The notes under the pieces: model-generated
Told to the model about the DNA's origin: nothing
What the model saw: the letters and a program-made list of their open reading frames with translations, nothing else
The model's database searches: none
Program-made: the position numbers and the translations under genes
Source: Candidatus Kapaibacterium sp.
GTDB taxonomy: Bacteria; Bacteroidota; Ignavibacteria; Kapaibacteriales; UBA2268
Length of the DNA stretch: 64,000 nucleotides
Reading direction: 5' to 3'
NCBI GenBank assembly: GCA_938031175.1
Contig: CALHGZ010000010.1
Coordinates: 19,508-83,507 of the forward strand
Shown here: one piece after another, positions 36,829-46,508 of the stretch
Layout of the letters: each line of letters starts with the position of its first letter
Numbering within the stretch: position 1 is the stretch's first letter

Positions 36829-37526
36829 TTTATAAGCATAATTTTTTTGGAATCTTCCCCTGTTGGAGTTTTGAGAAATAAATAATACAATCCTGCTGGG
36901 ATCTGTTTATCTAAATAAATAATTTTATGATTCAATCCAGAAGGACATAAACCTAATTGATATGAATTTGTGTTTTTGCCAGAAATGTCAAATAAATAAA
37001 TTTCACAATTTGAAGCATAATCTATGTTGAAAATAATGTTTAGTTTTTCGTTTGTTGAAATCGGTACTGGATAAATATTATCAATCCAAGCTAACCTGAC
37101 ATAATAATCATTGAAATATGGATTTTTTATGGTTATGTTTGATAATAAATTTTCAATTTGTTCTTCGTTTATTTTCAGATTCTGAATTATGATTGTACCG
37201 AAAGTATCATTACCAGCGAGTGAAATTATTTTGACAGACAAATTTATTTGTGTGGAAATATTTGCATCAATTGATGTTTCAAACATTATAAGATTGTTTT
37301 TTCTTGATAAATTTGCATAAGTTCCATTTATTTTAACCTCAAGAACATATAGTATTGATGGATTTGTGTTTATTACTTCGCCAGAGATATATAGAGATTT
37401 GTCAGAAGACTTAAAAGAAATTGTAGTATCGATCGTAAATTTTTCACCTATATTTACGGTAACATAGTTGAATTCAGCTTCAGCTAAATACATACAAAAA
37501 AGGAGTATTAATAAAATCAATTTCAC
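36825..37526 (-). CDS. T9SS type A sorting-domain protein
   Basis: 233 residues: signal peptide (MKLILLILLFCMYLAEA), a beta-rich body (20-150), then a type A C-terminal sorting domain (about 152-233). The domain shows the usual order: a short linker with YPVPISTNEKLNIIFN, a strand pair around CEIYLFDISGKNT, and the terminal IPAGLYYLFLKTPTGEDSKK followed by IMLIK. Type IX secretion carries such cargo over the outer membrane and removes or anchors the tail. The body has no recognised domain. Confidence 0.82.
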   Translation of the reverse strand: MKLILLILLFCMYLAEAEFNYVTVNIGEKFTIDTTISFKSSDKSLYISGEVINTNPSILYVLEVKINGTYANLSRKNNLIMFETSIDANISTQINLSVKIISLAGNDTFGTIIIQNLKINEEQIENLLSNITIKNPYFNDYYVRLAWIDNIYPVPISTNEKLNIIFNIDYASNCEIYLFDISGKNTNSYQLGLCPSGLNHKIIYLDKQIPAGLYYLFLKTPTGEDSKKIMLIK

Positions 37527-37571
37527 TTTTCACTGAATTTGATTAGATATTAAATTTAAACGAATTTGAAA

Positions 37572-38801
37572 TTAGTTTGTTTCAATATCGTTTTGTTGTT
37601 TTGTGTGCTTTTTAACGTAAATTGAGCCTAAAATAGGGTCAGAAATATTATGAGCATACAATTTTTGTATTGCATCAACTTTAAGGATGGCACCAGCTGG
37701 AAGCAATAATAATCCGTTTACAGTAATAATATCTTGCGAAAGTATCATACCTTCTCTTAATTCCTGCAATTTTACTGCTCTTTCATTTGGATCATAGTCT
37801 TCCATTGCAATAGATTTGATATACTGATTTAGTAGTATGACAATTCTTGGATCGTATAATCTTTTCGAGGCATTATTAATTATATTTAATGTTTTTCTAG
37901 GTGTTTGGTCGTTTAGTTCTTTTATTTCTTCATAATCATAGACCACTCTTAGTATTCTTGATAGGATTGGAATCTGCCAAGTTTTTAATCTATCAGGGAA
38001 TCCACTTCCATCGAAGTTTTCATAGAGATGATATAAAATGTTACCAGCTTCACTGAACCTCTCACTGCAGCATAGAATTTCACGTGCAACCACAGGAATT
38101 TGATAAACAAGATTATTTACAGCTTGGCCATCTTTCAGGACAGGTTTTATAATTAATTCATCAGGCAGAAATATTTTCCCACAGTGGCTATAAAAGGAGG
38201 CTACTTTTAAATTCTGTAGATCTGTTTCAGAGTCAATACCAAGTTTTTGAGCAATCCAATTTGTTGCTTTAGCAATTCTAATAATCATATCTCCTAAAGC
38301 TGGATGTCGAAATTGCTGAAACTTCAATGCTAGTTTTAAATTTGTCATTATTTCAGATTCTAAATTGTCAGATAAATCAATCATTAATTGATTGTGTTCA
38401 GAAAGTTGTTCTTGTAAATTGACAATTTTTAGGGCTGTTTTTATTCGTGCTATTATTTCTTCTATTTGTATAGGTTTATTGAGGTAGTCGTCAGCACCAA
38501 GTTCAAGGGCTTGAATTTTTTTTTCAGGGTCAGTTATAGCGGTTAATAGAATAAAATAGGTTTTTTTTAGATTTTCATTGGCTCGTATTTTACAACAAAG
38601 TTGAATACCATCAAGTTTGGGCATTCGCAAATCGGAGATTACTATAGGTATTTGTTCATCTTTTATTATGTTCCACGCTTGTAATCCGTCGTTTGCAGCT
38701 TTAAGTTTTAGATTAGGGAAAGCTCTGCGAATAAATTTTTCGAGAGTAATCAGAACTGACTGTTCGTCATCGACAATTAATATGTCTGCAGAAGTTTTCA
38801 T
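37572..38801 (-). CDS. Response regulator with degenerate HD-GYP domain
   Basis: 409 residues from the ATG at 38801 (4 bp after the motB stop; the frame continues upstream to 38837). Receiver domain at 4-125 with Asp57 in VISDLRMPK. A coiled linker leads to an HD-GYP-like domain (about 150-320). The usual HD is replaced: FYSHCGKIFLPDEL aligns with 'LLHDIGKIxIPDEI', so His-Asp becomes Ser-His. YHLYENFDGSGFPDR aligns with 'HHExxDGSGYP', giving Leu-Tyr-Glu and GFP. Cyclic-di-GMP hydrolysis is therefore unlikely. The last 70 residues repeat the GMILSQDIITVNGLLLLPAG module. Its gene is coupled to motB and motA. Confidence 0.85.
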   Translation of the reverse strand: MKTSADILIVDDEQSVLITLEKFIRRAFPNLKLKAANDGLQAWNIIKDEQIPIVISDLRMPKLDGIQLCCKIRANENLKKTYFILLTAITDPEKKIQALELGADDYLNKPIQIEEIIARIKTALKIVNLQEQLSEHNQLMIDLSDNLESEIMTNLKLALKFQQFRHPALGDMIIRIAKATNWIAQKLGIDSETDLQNLKVASFYSHCGKIFLPDELIIKPVLKDGQAVNNLVYQIPVVAREILCCSERFSEAGNILYHLYENFDGSGFPDRLKTWQIPILSRILRVVYDYEEIKELNDQTPRKTLNIINNASKRLYDPRIVILLNQYIKSIAMEDYDPNERAVKLQELREGMILSQDIITVNGLLLLPAGAILKVDAIQKLYAHNISDPILGSIYVKKHTKQQNDIETN

Positions 38802-38805
38802 TTTA

Positions 38806-39717
38806 TTAATCGCCTTTGGGGATGAATTCGCTGACACTCATATGGCGGACTAAAATACTAACCCTTCGATTACTAACATCGAATGGATTATCCTGGGTTC
38901 TTAATTTTCTATCACTATAGCCAGTTACTTTAGTTATTTGCCCTTCCCATAAACCGTTTTTCTCTAAAATTCGACGAGCAGAATTAGCTCTGTCACTCGA
39001 TAATTCCCAGTTTGAATAAGTTGTTTTGCCTGAATAAGCTCTACTATCAGTATGACCTTCAATTTCTATATAATTTGGCAATTTCCCAAGTTCATTAGCA
39101 AGTGATTTCAAGATCTCGATAGCTTGTGGTCTTAAATTTGCACTTCCAATTTCAAAAAAGACTGATTCGCCGGATTCAATCAGTTCGATTCTCAATCCTT
39201 CCTGAGTTAATTCTATTTTTATGGAATTTAATAAGTCTTTAAAATTTGGTCTTTGGCTTAATATATTTTCAAAGAGTTTGTTCAATCCGCTAAGCATCTG
39301 ATTAACACGTTCAGCAGCTTTAATACTGTCTTCGATGGCTTTTTGGCGTAATTTATCAACAATTGAATCTCTCATTTCGGGTGTAAAGGAAATCATAAAC
39401 TTTTTGCCGTCAAGTTGACCACCTTCGTCGCCTTTACCTCTCTTTGGCTGTAAATCTAAATCAATTGGTACCGTTCTCTCACCAGTAATAAAATTAAATG
39501 CACCTGGATTGTTAAAATATGAGCTAACCAATTCTTTAACTTGTTCGCTAGAAGCTAAGATCCACATAACAATAAAAAATGCCATCATAGCAGTAACAAA
39601 ATCGGCATAAGCAACTTTCCATGCACCACCGTGATGACCGTGTCCGCCGTGGCTACGCTTTTTCTTTATGATTATCGGTTCTTCTTTGTGCTTTTGTTCC
39701 TGTGCTTGATCAGCCAT
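38806..39717 (-). CDS. motB: MotB-type stator protein (OmpA family)
   Basis: 303 residues. A His/Gly-rich cytoplasmic N-terminus leads into WKVAYADFVTAMMAFFIVMW, the MotB transmembrane helix with the proton-carrying Asp39. A plug/linker and the peptidoglycan-binding OmpA-like domain follow (about 185-295: IEIEGHTDSRAYSG, LSSDRANSARRIL). With MotA it forms a proton-driven stator ring. The His-rich stretch (HGGHGHHGG) is common in FCB MotB proteins. motA is 9 bp upstream. No flagellar structural gene is in the window. Confidence 0.92.
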   Translation of the reverse strand: MADQAQEQKHKEEPIIIKKKRSHGGHGHHGGAWKVAYADFVTAMMAFFIVMWILASSEQVKELVSSYFNNPGAFNFITGERTVPIDLDLQPKRGKGDEGGQLDGKKFMISFTPEMRDSIVDKLRQKAIEDSIKAAERVNQMLSGLNKLFENILSQRPNFKDLLNSIKIELTQEGLRIELIESGESVFFEIGSANLRPQAIEILKSLANELGKLPNYIEIEGHTDSRAYSGKTTYSNWELSSDRANSARRILEKNGLWEGQITKVTGYSDRKLRTQDNPFDVSNRRVSILVRHMSVSEFIPKGD

Positions 39718-39726
39718 TTTTATTTC

Positions 39727-40584
39727 CTAAGATCTTACAGCTTTTATAGAATCTTCGGTCTCTTTGAATGAAGGTCTATTATCAGGATCTATGGCTCTTC
39801 GACCATATTCGACTGCAACAGCAGCAGGTGCTCCTTTTGCAAATGACAACAATGATGCTTTTATTACCAAAAGATATTTAGATTCAATGAATAGATTGCT
39901 TTCCATTTTTCTTGCAAGTGGACCGACAACTCCGTAAGACATCAGAACACCAAAAAAAGTTCCAACAAGAGCAGCAGCAACATTTGCACCAACGGTTTCT
40001 GCACCTTCACTAATTGAACCCATAGTAATAATTATTCCTAAAACAGCAGCAACAATTCCAAGACCTGGAAAAGCATCAGCAACAGTAGAGATTGCTGATG
40101 GAGGGATACGCTCGGTTTCGTGTATAACCTCGAGGTCAATGTCCATTAATTCTTCAAGGTCATGAGCTGGTACACCACCACTAAGAACAATTTTTAATGT
40201 ATCGCAAAGAAATTCTACACCGTGATGGTTAGCAAGAAAGGATGGATATTTTGTGATTATTGAGCTTTCTTGTGGATTTTCAATATGTTGTTCGAGAGCT
40301 ATTAATCCCTCTCTTTTTGCAAATTGGAATAGCTCATAAAGTAATTGTAGTAATTCAATGTAAGATTGTTTATTGACAGCGGGTGGTTTTAATGTTGCAA
40401 TTAATCCAGAAATAATTTTTTTCAACATTGGCAGAGGTTGCGAAATTATTAATGAACCAATTGCAGCACCGCCTATTATGATAAATTCGTTGATTTGTAT
40501 TAGTACCAATAGATTGCCGTGATGCATAGTGTACCCGACAATAAGGCTTGCAAAAACCAATACAATACCAATGATTACAAACAT
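39727..40584 (-). CDS. motA: MotA-type stator protein
   Basis: 285 residues with four TM helices (about 2-22, 33-52, 168-192, 200-222). MotA signatures are present: FIIIGGAAIGSLIISQP after TM1, and PSAISTVADAFPGLGIVAAV with VGANVAAALVGTFFGVLMSY around TM3-TM4. A large cytoplasmic loop (60-165) should contact a rotor. It is translated just upstream of motB and 14 bp downstream of the TPR lipoprotein gene. Whether it serves flagella or another machine depends on genes outside the window. Confidence 0.93.
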   Translation of the reverse strand: MFVIIGIVLVFASLIVGYTMHHGNLLVLIQINEFIIIGGAAIGSLIISQPLPMLKKIISGLIATLKPPAVNKQSYIELLQLLYELFQFAKREGLIALEQHIENPQESSIITKYPSFLANHHGVEFLCDTLKIVLSGGVPAHDLEELMDIDLEVIHETERIPPSAISTVADAFPGLGIVAAVLGIIITMGSISEGAETVGANVAAALVGTFFGVLMSYGVVGPLARKMESNLFIESKYLLVIKASLLSFAKGAPAAVAVEYGRRAIDPDNRPSFKETEDSIKAVRS

Positions 40585-40598
40585 ATTCTGATCCTAAT

Positions 40599-42245
40599 TT
40601 ATTTTATTGATTTCAATCTCATTATGACTGTTTCCCTATTAGGTTCTAATTCAAGGGCTTTTTGCCAAGCTTCGAGAGCTTTCTGTGGCTCACCCATTTT
40701 TATATATATATCGCCCAAATGTTCAAAAACTTCAGCACTTGCTCCTTCGAATTCAGCAGCTTTGGAAATATATTCATAAGCTGTAATGTAATCACCGATT
40801 TTGAAATGTATCCAACCGTATGTATCTAAATAAGCTGCGCTTTCCGGGTTGGCTTTTAGGGCGATTTTGCTCATTTGTAAAGCTCTGTCAAGTTGCTGTT
40901 CGCGAAGGCATAGAGAATAAGCATAGTTGTTATTTGCAAGCGGATTGAGCGAATCAATTGATAGTACTTTTTCATAAAAATTATCAGAACTGTCTACTAT
41001 ACCAAGTTTATCATAGACAATAGCTAATTGTATTAAGGTATTTACATCATTCGGCTTTAATTCTAATGCTTTGTTTAAAACATTTTGTGCCATATTTAAC
41101 TCTTCTATAAAGCTAAGAGATAAGCCATAATAGTAATAATATCGGAAGTCTGATGGGAACTTAGGTAAATAGGTGGATAGAATTTGGTTTACTTTGGGAA
41201 AATTTTCAGCTCTGAAATAGTAAAGTGCAATTTGTAAAGGTACATCAGGAATTGAATCAGCTAAATTCAAACTTCTTTTAAAAAACTTTTCGACATTATT
41301 CGTATCTTTGATTTTTTCTGCTAAAAATCCAGATAAAATTGCTATACGCCAATCAAAAAAGTAATATCTATTTGAAAGTTGCAAAAGTTTTGGAATATAA
41401 ATTTTTGAAATATCAGTTGTATCGTCCAGGAAAAAATCAATAGTTCTTGAAAATGATATATAGGCATTATCAGGGGATAATTTCTCCAAAATTATTTCAA
41501 TTATTTCTGTTACCTGCTGAAAATCATTTTTTTTGATCAATTGTTTTATAAGCGAGTTACTAATATCTGAGTTTGGGATTAAATTGAATAGCTTTTTAGT
41601 AAAATATAAGAGATTCTCAGCATCATTTTTTTCCTCGTACAATCTGACTAAACGACTTATTACAAAAATATTTTCCTGCTCTTCAGCGATACTTCTGTAA
41701 AGTGTAATGGCAGTATCGGGATTTTTGTTTTCATATAATCTTGCCAGATAGATTCGATTAGTTACATTTGGCTCAATTTCATTTATATATTGATAAATTT
41801 TGAGTGCCTCTTCATATTTTAGATTATCAAAATAAATATTGGCTAAAAGTTTATAAGGTTCAATAAAATTTTTGTTCAATTCAATAGCGTTTTCGGCATG
41901 TTCTTGGGCAAGTTCAGGATAATTTAACTCATAATAATTTTTTGCAAGCAAATAATGTAGAGAAGCAGATTTATAAAATTTTAAAGCCATTTGATATTCA
42001 ATAATTGCCTGAGCATAATTGCCTTGCTGCTCAAAAACGGAGGCATTAACTATGTAAGGTATAATTTTCTGAGGTAATTCTGCAGTATCAAGCTGAAAAT
42101 GATTATTATTAAAAATAAATTCGATATTTGCTAAGTTGTCTTTATTTTTGCTGGTTGTTGTAATTGAACAGGAATTTAGTTCGAAAATTATAAGGAAGAA
42201 TATTACAGAAATATATATTTTATTCACTTTTTTCTCATTTTGCAA
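40599..42245 (-). CDS. TPR-repeat lipoprotein
   Basis: 548 residues. The N-terminus IYISVIFFLIIFELNSC is a lipoprotein signal (lipobox LNSC). About 14 tetratricopeptide repeats fill the rest, for example NYAQAIIEYQMALKFYKSA, KYEEALKIYQYINEIEPN and PQKALEAWQKALELEPNRE. The chain is probably held at the periplasmic face of a membrane as a docking scaffold. It may share a transcript with motA, motB and the degenerate HD-GYP regulator downstream (14-bp gap), which would link it to the stator. Confidence 0.82.
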   Translation of the reverse strand: MQNEKKVNKIYISVIFFLIIFELNSCSITTTSKNKDNLANIEFIFNNNHFQLDTAELPQKIIPYIVNASVFEQQGNYAQAIIEYQMALKFYKSASLHYLLAKNYYELNYPELAQEHAENAIELNKNFIEPYKLLANIYFDNLKYEEALKIYQYINEIEPNVTNRIYLARLYENKNPDTAITLYRSIAEEQENIFVISRLVRLYEEKNDAENLLYFTKKLFNLIPNSDISNSLIKQLIKKNDFQQVTEIIEIILEKLSPDNAYISFSRTIDFFLDDTTDISKIYIPKLLQLSNRYYFFDWRIAILSGFLAEKIKDTNNVEKFFKRSLNLADSIPDVPLQIALYYFRAENFPKVNQILSTYLPKFPSDFRYYYYYGLSLSFIEELNMAQNVLNKALELKPNDVNTLIQLAIVYDKLGIVDSSDNFYEKVLSIDSLNPLANNNYAYSLCLREQQLDRALQMSKIALKANPESAAYLDTYGWIHFKIGDYITAYEYISKAAEFEGASAEVFEHLGDIYIKMGEPQKALEAWQKALELEPNRETVIMRLKSIK

Positions 42246-42329
42246 TTTTAACGAATGATAAAAATATTTATAACTTCGTTAAAATCAAAACAAATTAATG
42301 TAGCTTAATTAGAATTGAATATAAAATAA

Positions 42330-42557
42330 CTATTTTGCTAATTCTAATAATTTTTTCCTCAATTTTTTGCTCGGTTTATCAAGAGCTTTAAGAGCTTTGG
42401 TTGTTAATTTAACTCTTATCCACTTTTTCTCTTCAGGGATCCAAATTCTTTTAAATTGTAAATTTGGTAAGAAACGTCTTCTAGTTCTATTATTTGCATG
42501 TGAAACATTATTTCCTGTTATTACACTTTTATTTGTTAATTGGCATCTTCGAGACAT
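42330..42557 (-). CDS. rpmB: 50S ribosomal protein L28
   Basis: 75 residues, full length for L28: [20 protein letters not shown] at the start, then [20 protein letters not shown] and [10 protein letters not shown]. The protein binds 23S rRNA near the base of the L1 stalk. It is a single gene with its own promoter at 42586-42616 and an AAGAGGAA Shine-Dalgarno sequence before the ATG. Confidence 0.97.
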   Translation of the reverse strand: MSRRCQLTNKSVITGNNVSHANNRTRRRFLPNLQFKRIWIPEEKKWIRVKLTTKALKALDKPSKKLRKKLLELAK

Positions 42558-42585
42558 TTTTTCCTCTTGGTTAAATTTAAAAAAA

Positions 42586-42616
42586 CAAAATTAGTAAAAT
42601 TTTATTAATAACTCAA
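42586..42616 (-). promoter_or_regulatory. Bacteroidota-type promoter of rpmB
   Basis: Reverse strand: TTG, 20 bp, TAATTTTG. Transcription would start near 42579, leaving a leader of about 20 nt. This is the protein-coding gene in the window with the best promoter match. Confidence 0.8.
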
Positions 42617-42803
42617 GAGCATTGGAATTAATTGTATAAATTAATGATTAATATTTGGATAAATCATTAAATATTTAATACTGTAAAGGTATAATTTTAA
42701 AAATTATTAATGACATAAAAAATATTTTTTATAATTTTTCATCATAATAACTAATTGTTGGGTTAATCAAATTAAATCTTTTTAAATTTTTATTTGATAC
42801 TAT

Positions 42804-43604
42804 ATGCAATTAAGAGATATTTTCTCAAGGCTGTGGCAAGATTATACAAGCCAGAATCCATACGTAAAAAGAGTCTATGATTTATTTATAGAAGAGGGCG
42901 AAATTGTTTTAAACGACCATATTGCCTTCCGTACTTTTGACCATCCAGCAATTAATATAGACATACTTGCACGAGTATTTGTAAAAAATGGTTATGAAGC
43001 AGTTGACAAATATTATTTTCCTGATAAAAAGTTGAACGCAAAGCACTATGAGCATAAAAGTAATCCCGAATTACCAAAAATTTTCATCAGCGAACTAATA
43101 ACATCGGAATTTAGTACATTTCTTCAGCAAACAGTGAATAAAATTGTCAAAGCAATCCCAGAGGATATTATCAATTCAGATGAATTAATTTTTGCTGGTG
43201 CTTGCTGGGGAAATCTTTCATATGAAACATACCGACGGCTTAGAGATGAATCTGAATTTGCTTCATGGTTATATTATTCAGGATTTTGTGCTAACCATTT
43301 TACAATTAATGTAAATGCCCTTAAGAAATATGATACACTGGAAAAAGTTAATGAATTATTAAAGCAAAATGGTTTTAAAATTAATGATTCTGGTGGCGAA
43401 ATCAAAGGTTCACGCTCACAATTACTTGAGCAATCAAGTATTAAAGCAGAAAACATTTTAGTTAAATTTTTAGAAGGGGAATATGCTGTGCCCGGTTGCT
43501 ATTATGAATTTGCAAAGCGCTACCCCGATCGTAATGGTAAACTTTTTACAGGTTTTATTGCAACATCAGCAGATAAAATTTTTGAAAGCACTAACGTTGG
43601 ATAA
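42804..43604 (+). CDS. DUF1338 (HglS-like, VOC-fold) family protein
   Basis: 266 residues. The family pattern is clear: NDHIAFRTFDHPAINIDIL with the first metal His, LNAKHYEHKS with a second, FISEL with the Glu ligand, and CANHFTINVNALK. Characterised relatives are iron(II)-dependent 2-oxoadipate dioxygenase/decarboxylases that form 2-hydroxyglutarate in D-lysine breakdown. Whether this copy has that substrate is unknown; shorter 260-residue members are common in Bacteroidota. It stands alone, with 7 bp to the convergent glycosyltransferase gene. Confidence 0.82.
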   Translation: MQLRDIFSRLWQDYTSQNPYVKRVYDLFIEEGEIVLNDHIAFRTFDHPAINIDILARVFVKNGYEAVDKYYFPDKKLNAKHYEHKSNPELPKIFISELITSEFSTFLQQTVNKIVKAIPEDIINSDELIFAGACWGNLSYETYRRLRDESEFASWLYYSGFCANHFTINVNALKKYDTLEKVNELLKQNGFKINDSGGEIKGSRSQLLEQSSIKAENILVKFLEGEYAVPGCYYEFAKRYPDRNGKLFTGFIATSADKIFESTNVG

Positions 43605-43611
43605 CTAAATT

Positions 43612-44823
43612 TTACTTATTTATCAACTTTTCAAATTCATCAATCATTAATTTTACACTTTTTTCCCACGAGTAATGTTGAAATACAAAACTACGTGCCT
43701 TGTTACCGCTTAACTCAGAAATATCTGGATTTTTCATTAAGTAAATAATAATTTCAGCAAATGTGTGATGATCATCAGCGATGAAAATTCCATTTTCCTG
43801 TGAGGCATTTATACCATCAGCTGATATTGAAGTTGCAACTACTGGTAAACCCATAGCCATAGCTTCAAGTATTTTTATTCTGACGCCAGCTCCGACAAAT
43901 AAAGGTGCAACATACAAAGCAGCTCTATTTAAATAGGTTTGAACTTTAGGTACGTAACCAATAACGTTAACACCTAAATTTGAATAAGATCTCAACCATG
44001 AAGGAGGTGATTTCCCAATGAGTGTGAGAGATGCTTCAGGAAGCTCCTTTTTGACAATAGGCATAACTTTTTGAATAAGCCATTTGACGGCTTCAATATT
44101 ATGAATCCATTTGTAAGTTGTAGCCAGTATAGCTTCATATTGATTCCTTTTAATTTTATTATCAATGGTCCAATCATTTGGATTAATGCCAGCACCAGCA
44201 ATAATTATTTTTGCTTCAGGAGCATTGGAACGAATTTCATCTAATTCATTTTGTGTGATGGCAAAGTTGACATCGGCTTGTTCGATGAATTCCAATTCTT
44301 TTCTCAACAAAAGTTCGCTTTGTCTGGAAAAATAATATCTTAACGGATGATAAATCGGAAACCTGAGAGTATATCTTTTCCAGATATTTGATTCAATATT
44401 GTGAATTCTAATTGCAAATGGTTTTCCAGTTGCATTTCTGATGGCTATTCCAAGCGGTGCTAAATAAGTATGATCAATATGAACTACGTCAAAATCAATT
44501 TTTCCAATAAAATTTAGGATATATGAGATTAATTTTTTTTCAATATGCTTAGAGATATACAAAGGTTCGGTACTAAAAATTGATTTCAATATTTTAAAAG
44601 CAGTATATTTGGGTTCGAATGGTAGTCTGATTATGTTTGCTATATCATTGTATTTATTAATTTCACTTAATTTCTCATTTTTTTCAGAGAGAAACAGGAA
44701 GCTAACCTTTTCAGCTTGTTTTGTGTATTGAATAAAAATATTGGCAATTCCGATTCTCCCGCCATCATCAGCTGGGAATGGACTGCGAGGAGAAATTTGA
44801 AGTATTTTTATTTTTTTCGCCAA
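43612..44823 (-). CDS. Glycosyltransferase family 4 protein
   Basis: 403 residues, GT-B fold. The N-terminal ILQISPRSPFPADDGGRIGI and IDFDVVHIDHTYLAPLG belong to the acceptor domain. The donor domain has LIGKSPPSWLRSYSNLGVNV, GYVPKVQTYLNRAALYVAPL and VGAGVRIKILEAMAMGLPVV, the last being the sugar-nucleotide site. It probably starts at TTG 44823, overlapping the GT2 gene by 16 bp, which implies coupling. A lipopolysaccharide or surface-glycan role is likely. Confidence 0.9.
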   Translation of the reverse strand: MAKKIKILQISPRSPFPADDGGRIGIANIFIQYTKQAEKVSFLFLSEKNEKLSEINKYNDIANIIRLPFEPKYTAFKILKSIFSTEPLYISKHIEKKLISYILNFIGKIDFDVVHIDHTYLAPLGIAIRNATGKPFAIRIHNIESNIWKRYTLRFPIYHPLRYYFSRQSELLLRKELEFIEQADVNFAITQNELDEIRSNAPEAKIIIAGAGINPNDWTIDNKIKRNQYEAILATTYKWIHNIEAVKWLIQKVMPIVKKELPEASLTLIGKSPPSWLRSYSNLGVNVIGYVPKVQTYLNRAALYVAPLFVGAGVRIKILEAMAMGLPVVATSISADGINASQENGIFIADDHHTFAEIIIYLMKNPDISELSGNKARSFVFQHYSWEKSVKLMIDEFEKLINK

Positions 44824-45749
44824 CGATTAATGATGTTTTTAAATTTCAAATAGTAGAATTTCAATTGCTGTTTTAATATTGTCTGATTAAGAGTAATTGT
44901 CTTAATTTTTTCTATTGGAACGACTTGACGTTCATTTCGAATTGTGTACATAATAATGACAATCATAGCTAACCAACCTTCGATTAAAACAAATATTGAT
45001 AAACGAGACAGTATTGCTGCTAATGTCTGAAAAAAAAAGATATAAAATGTATTTGGTAAAGAAATTTTTACAGGAAAATATTTCCAATTATATCGCATGA
45101 ATTGTTTAGAAATTGTAATCCATCTTTCAGATTGAATTCGGTCATTGGTTGATGCATAATGATGTACACGTATGTTCGGAAAGTATCTAATATTAAAACC
45201 GGCTAAAATTGCCCTCGTTGAGAATTCTATTTCTTCAAAACCAAATCCCCAGAAACCACCAATTTTATTATAGACTTCTTTCCGGATTGCAGCACCGGTT
45301 CCAGCAAAAGTATGTGCAGGATAACCTTTTGAAGGAATATTCAATTTATCAACTTTATATGGATACCAATCCCAGATTTGATAATTTTGATTAACCTCAA
45401 TATCTTCAGCACAAATTATATGTATGTCTGGATTAGCCTCGAAAATTTTTATTACTTTTTCAAAAACATATTCATCTTCAGGATTAGAATCACTATCAGT
45501 ACGCCAAATTATGTCCCCGGTTGAAAATTCAATACCGATGTTGATTGCCAAAATATCAATATTAATTGGTAACCAAAAATATTTGATCTCAGGATATTCG
45601 TTTAACATCATAGAACGAGTATTATCATCAGAAGCATTATCTATGACAATGATTTCGAAATTTTTGTATGTCTGCTTTTTAAAATTTTCTATAGTTCTCT
45701 TTAAATCATTTTTACGGTTTCGGGTTGCGATAACGACACTAATTTTCAT
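44808..45749 (-). CDS. Glycosyltransferase family 2 protein
   Basis: 313 residues. The GT-A fold begins MKISVVIATRNRKNDLKRTI, with the nucleotide-binding EIIVIDNASDDNTRSM and the DxD-type metal site WRTDSDSNPEDEY. GGFWGFGFEEIEFSTRAILA is the acceptor-site segment with the catalytic Glu-Glu. A hydrophobic stretch (about 232-270) may anchor it to the membrane. It lies between the HAD phosphatase gene and the GT4 gene in one run. Confidence 0.92.
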   Translation of the reverse strand: MKISVVIATRNRKNDLKRTIENFKKQTYKNFEIIVIDNASDDNTRSMMLNEYPEIKYFWLPINIDILAINIGIEFSTGDIIWRTDSDSNPEDEYVFEKVIKIFEANPDIHIICAEDIEVNQNYQIWDWYPYKVDKLNIPSKGYPAHTFAGTGAAIRKEVYNKIGGFWGFGFEEIEFSTRAILAGFNIRYFPNIRVHHYASTNDRIQSERWITISKQFMRYNWKYFPVKISLPNTFYIFFFQTLAAILSRLSIFVLIEGWLAMIVIIMYTIRNERQVVPIEKIKTITLNQTILKQQLKFYYLKFKNIINRWRKK

Positions 45750-45764
45750 AATGCTCTTAATTAT

Positions 45765-46508
45765 TTATCTTTTGTCAAGTTTCTTGATCAAAGATGGTAT
45801 TTCATCCCAAGTTTTTGCTATAAAATCAGCTAAGGATGTTTCTGGATTTTCTTTACTAAAAATATTTGGTGTATCACTTGAAAATCGTATGGCTTTCATA
45901 CCGATTGATTTTGCACCCAAAATATCAGTACTTTCAATATCTCCAATATGAACTGCATTTTCGGGTTTACAATTTAATTCGTTCAAAACTTTGTAATAAG
46001 CAAATTTATGTGGCTTAGCTACACCAGTTTCATCGCTGAAACTAAATGCATCAAAAAATTCCAGTATGTCATTTTTTTCGAGAAGTTTTTTTAAAATCGA
46101 ACCGGGAGAAAAGCCTGTATCTGAGATGATTGCAAGCTTGTAATCTTGAACAAGTAATGTTAAATTTTCTTTTATTCTATCCATAAGAGAAGGTGGATAT
46201 TGTAGCACACATTCGCCAAATTCAATAGTTAATTTATCAATTGCTTGTTCATCATGAGGTAATTTTAAAAATTTCCAGAAGAATTCGACAGTTTCTTTTG
46301 GAGTTGGCGTTCTGTGGTCATTTCGCCAAATCGTATTAAAATATTCCCAAGAAGCTCTCATTGCTTCATTAAATTCTTCCTCTTTTACCATTACTCTGTG
46401 TTGGTCAATTGTTTGAATTAATACTTGTTGCCTATATTTATTGCGGTGGGTACCGTTGCTTGAATCGAAAATTGTGTTCCAAAAATCTATTGTTATAACT
46501 TTTATCAT
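45765..46508 (-). CDS. HAD superfamily hydrolase
   Basis: 247 residues from the ATG at 46508; the frame runs on to 46538 but motif I would then be too far in. Motif I is ITIDFWNTIFD (first Asp is the nucleophile; the usual second Asp is replaced by Asn in DFWNT, which is common in this subfamily). Motif II is IISDTGFSPG, motif III the Lys in GVAKPHKFAY, motif IV VHIGDIESTDILGAKSIGMK. A helical cap is inserted after motif I. It is a small-molecule phosphatase of unknown substrate, first in a run with two glycosyltransferases. Confidence 0.85.
   Translation of the reverse strand: MIKVITIDFWNTIFDSSNGTHRNKYRQQVLIQTIDQHRVMVKEEEFNEAMRASWEYFNTIWRNDHRTPTPKETVEFFWKFLKLPHDEQAIDKLTIEFGECVLQYPPSLMDRIKENLTLLVQDYKLAIISDTGFSPGSILKKLLEKNDILEFFDAFSFSDETGVAKPHKFAYYKVLNELNCKPENAVHIGDIESTDILGAKSIGMKAIRFSSDTPNIFSKENPETSLADFIAKTWDEIPSLIKKLDKR

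Noticed and set aside
45424..45951. 175-residue forward ORF opposite the GT2 and HAD genes
   Set aside because: It spans the ends of two real reverse-strand genes and matches no family.
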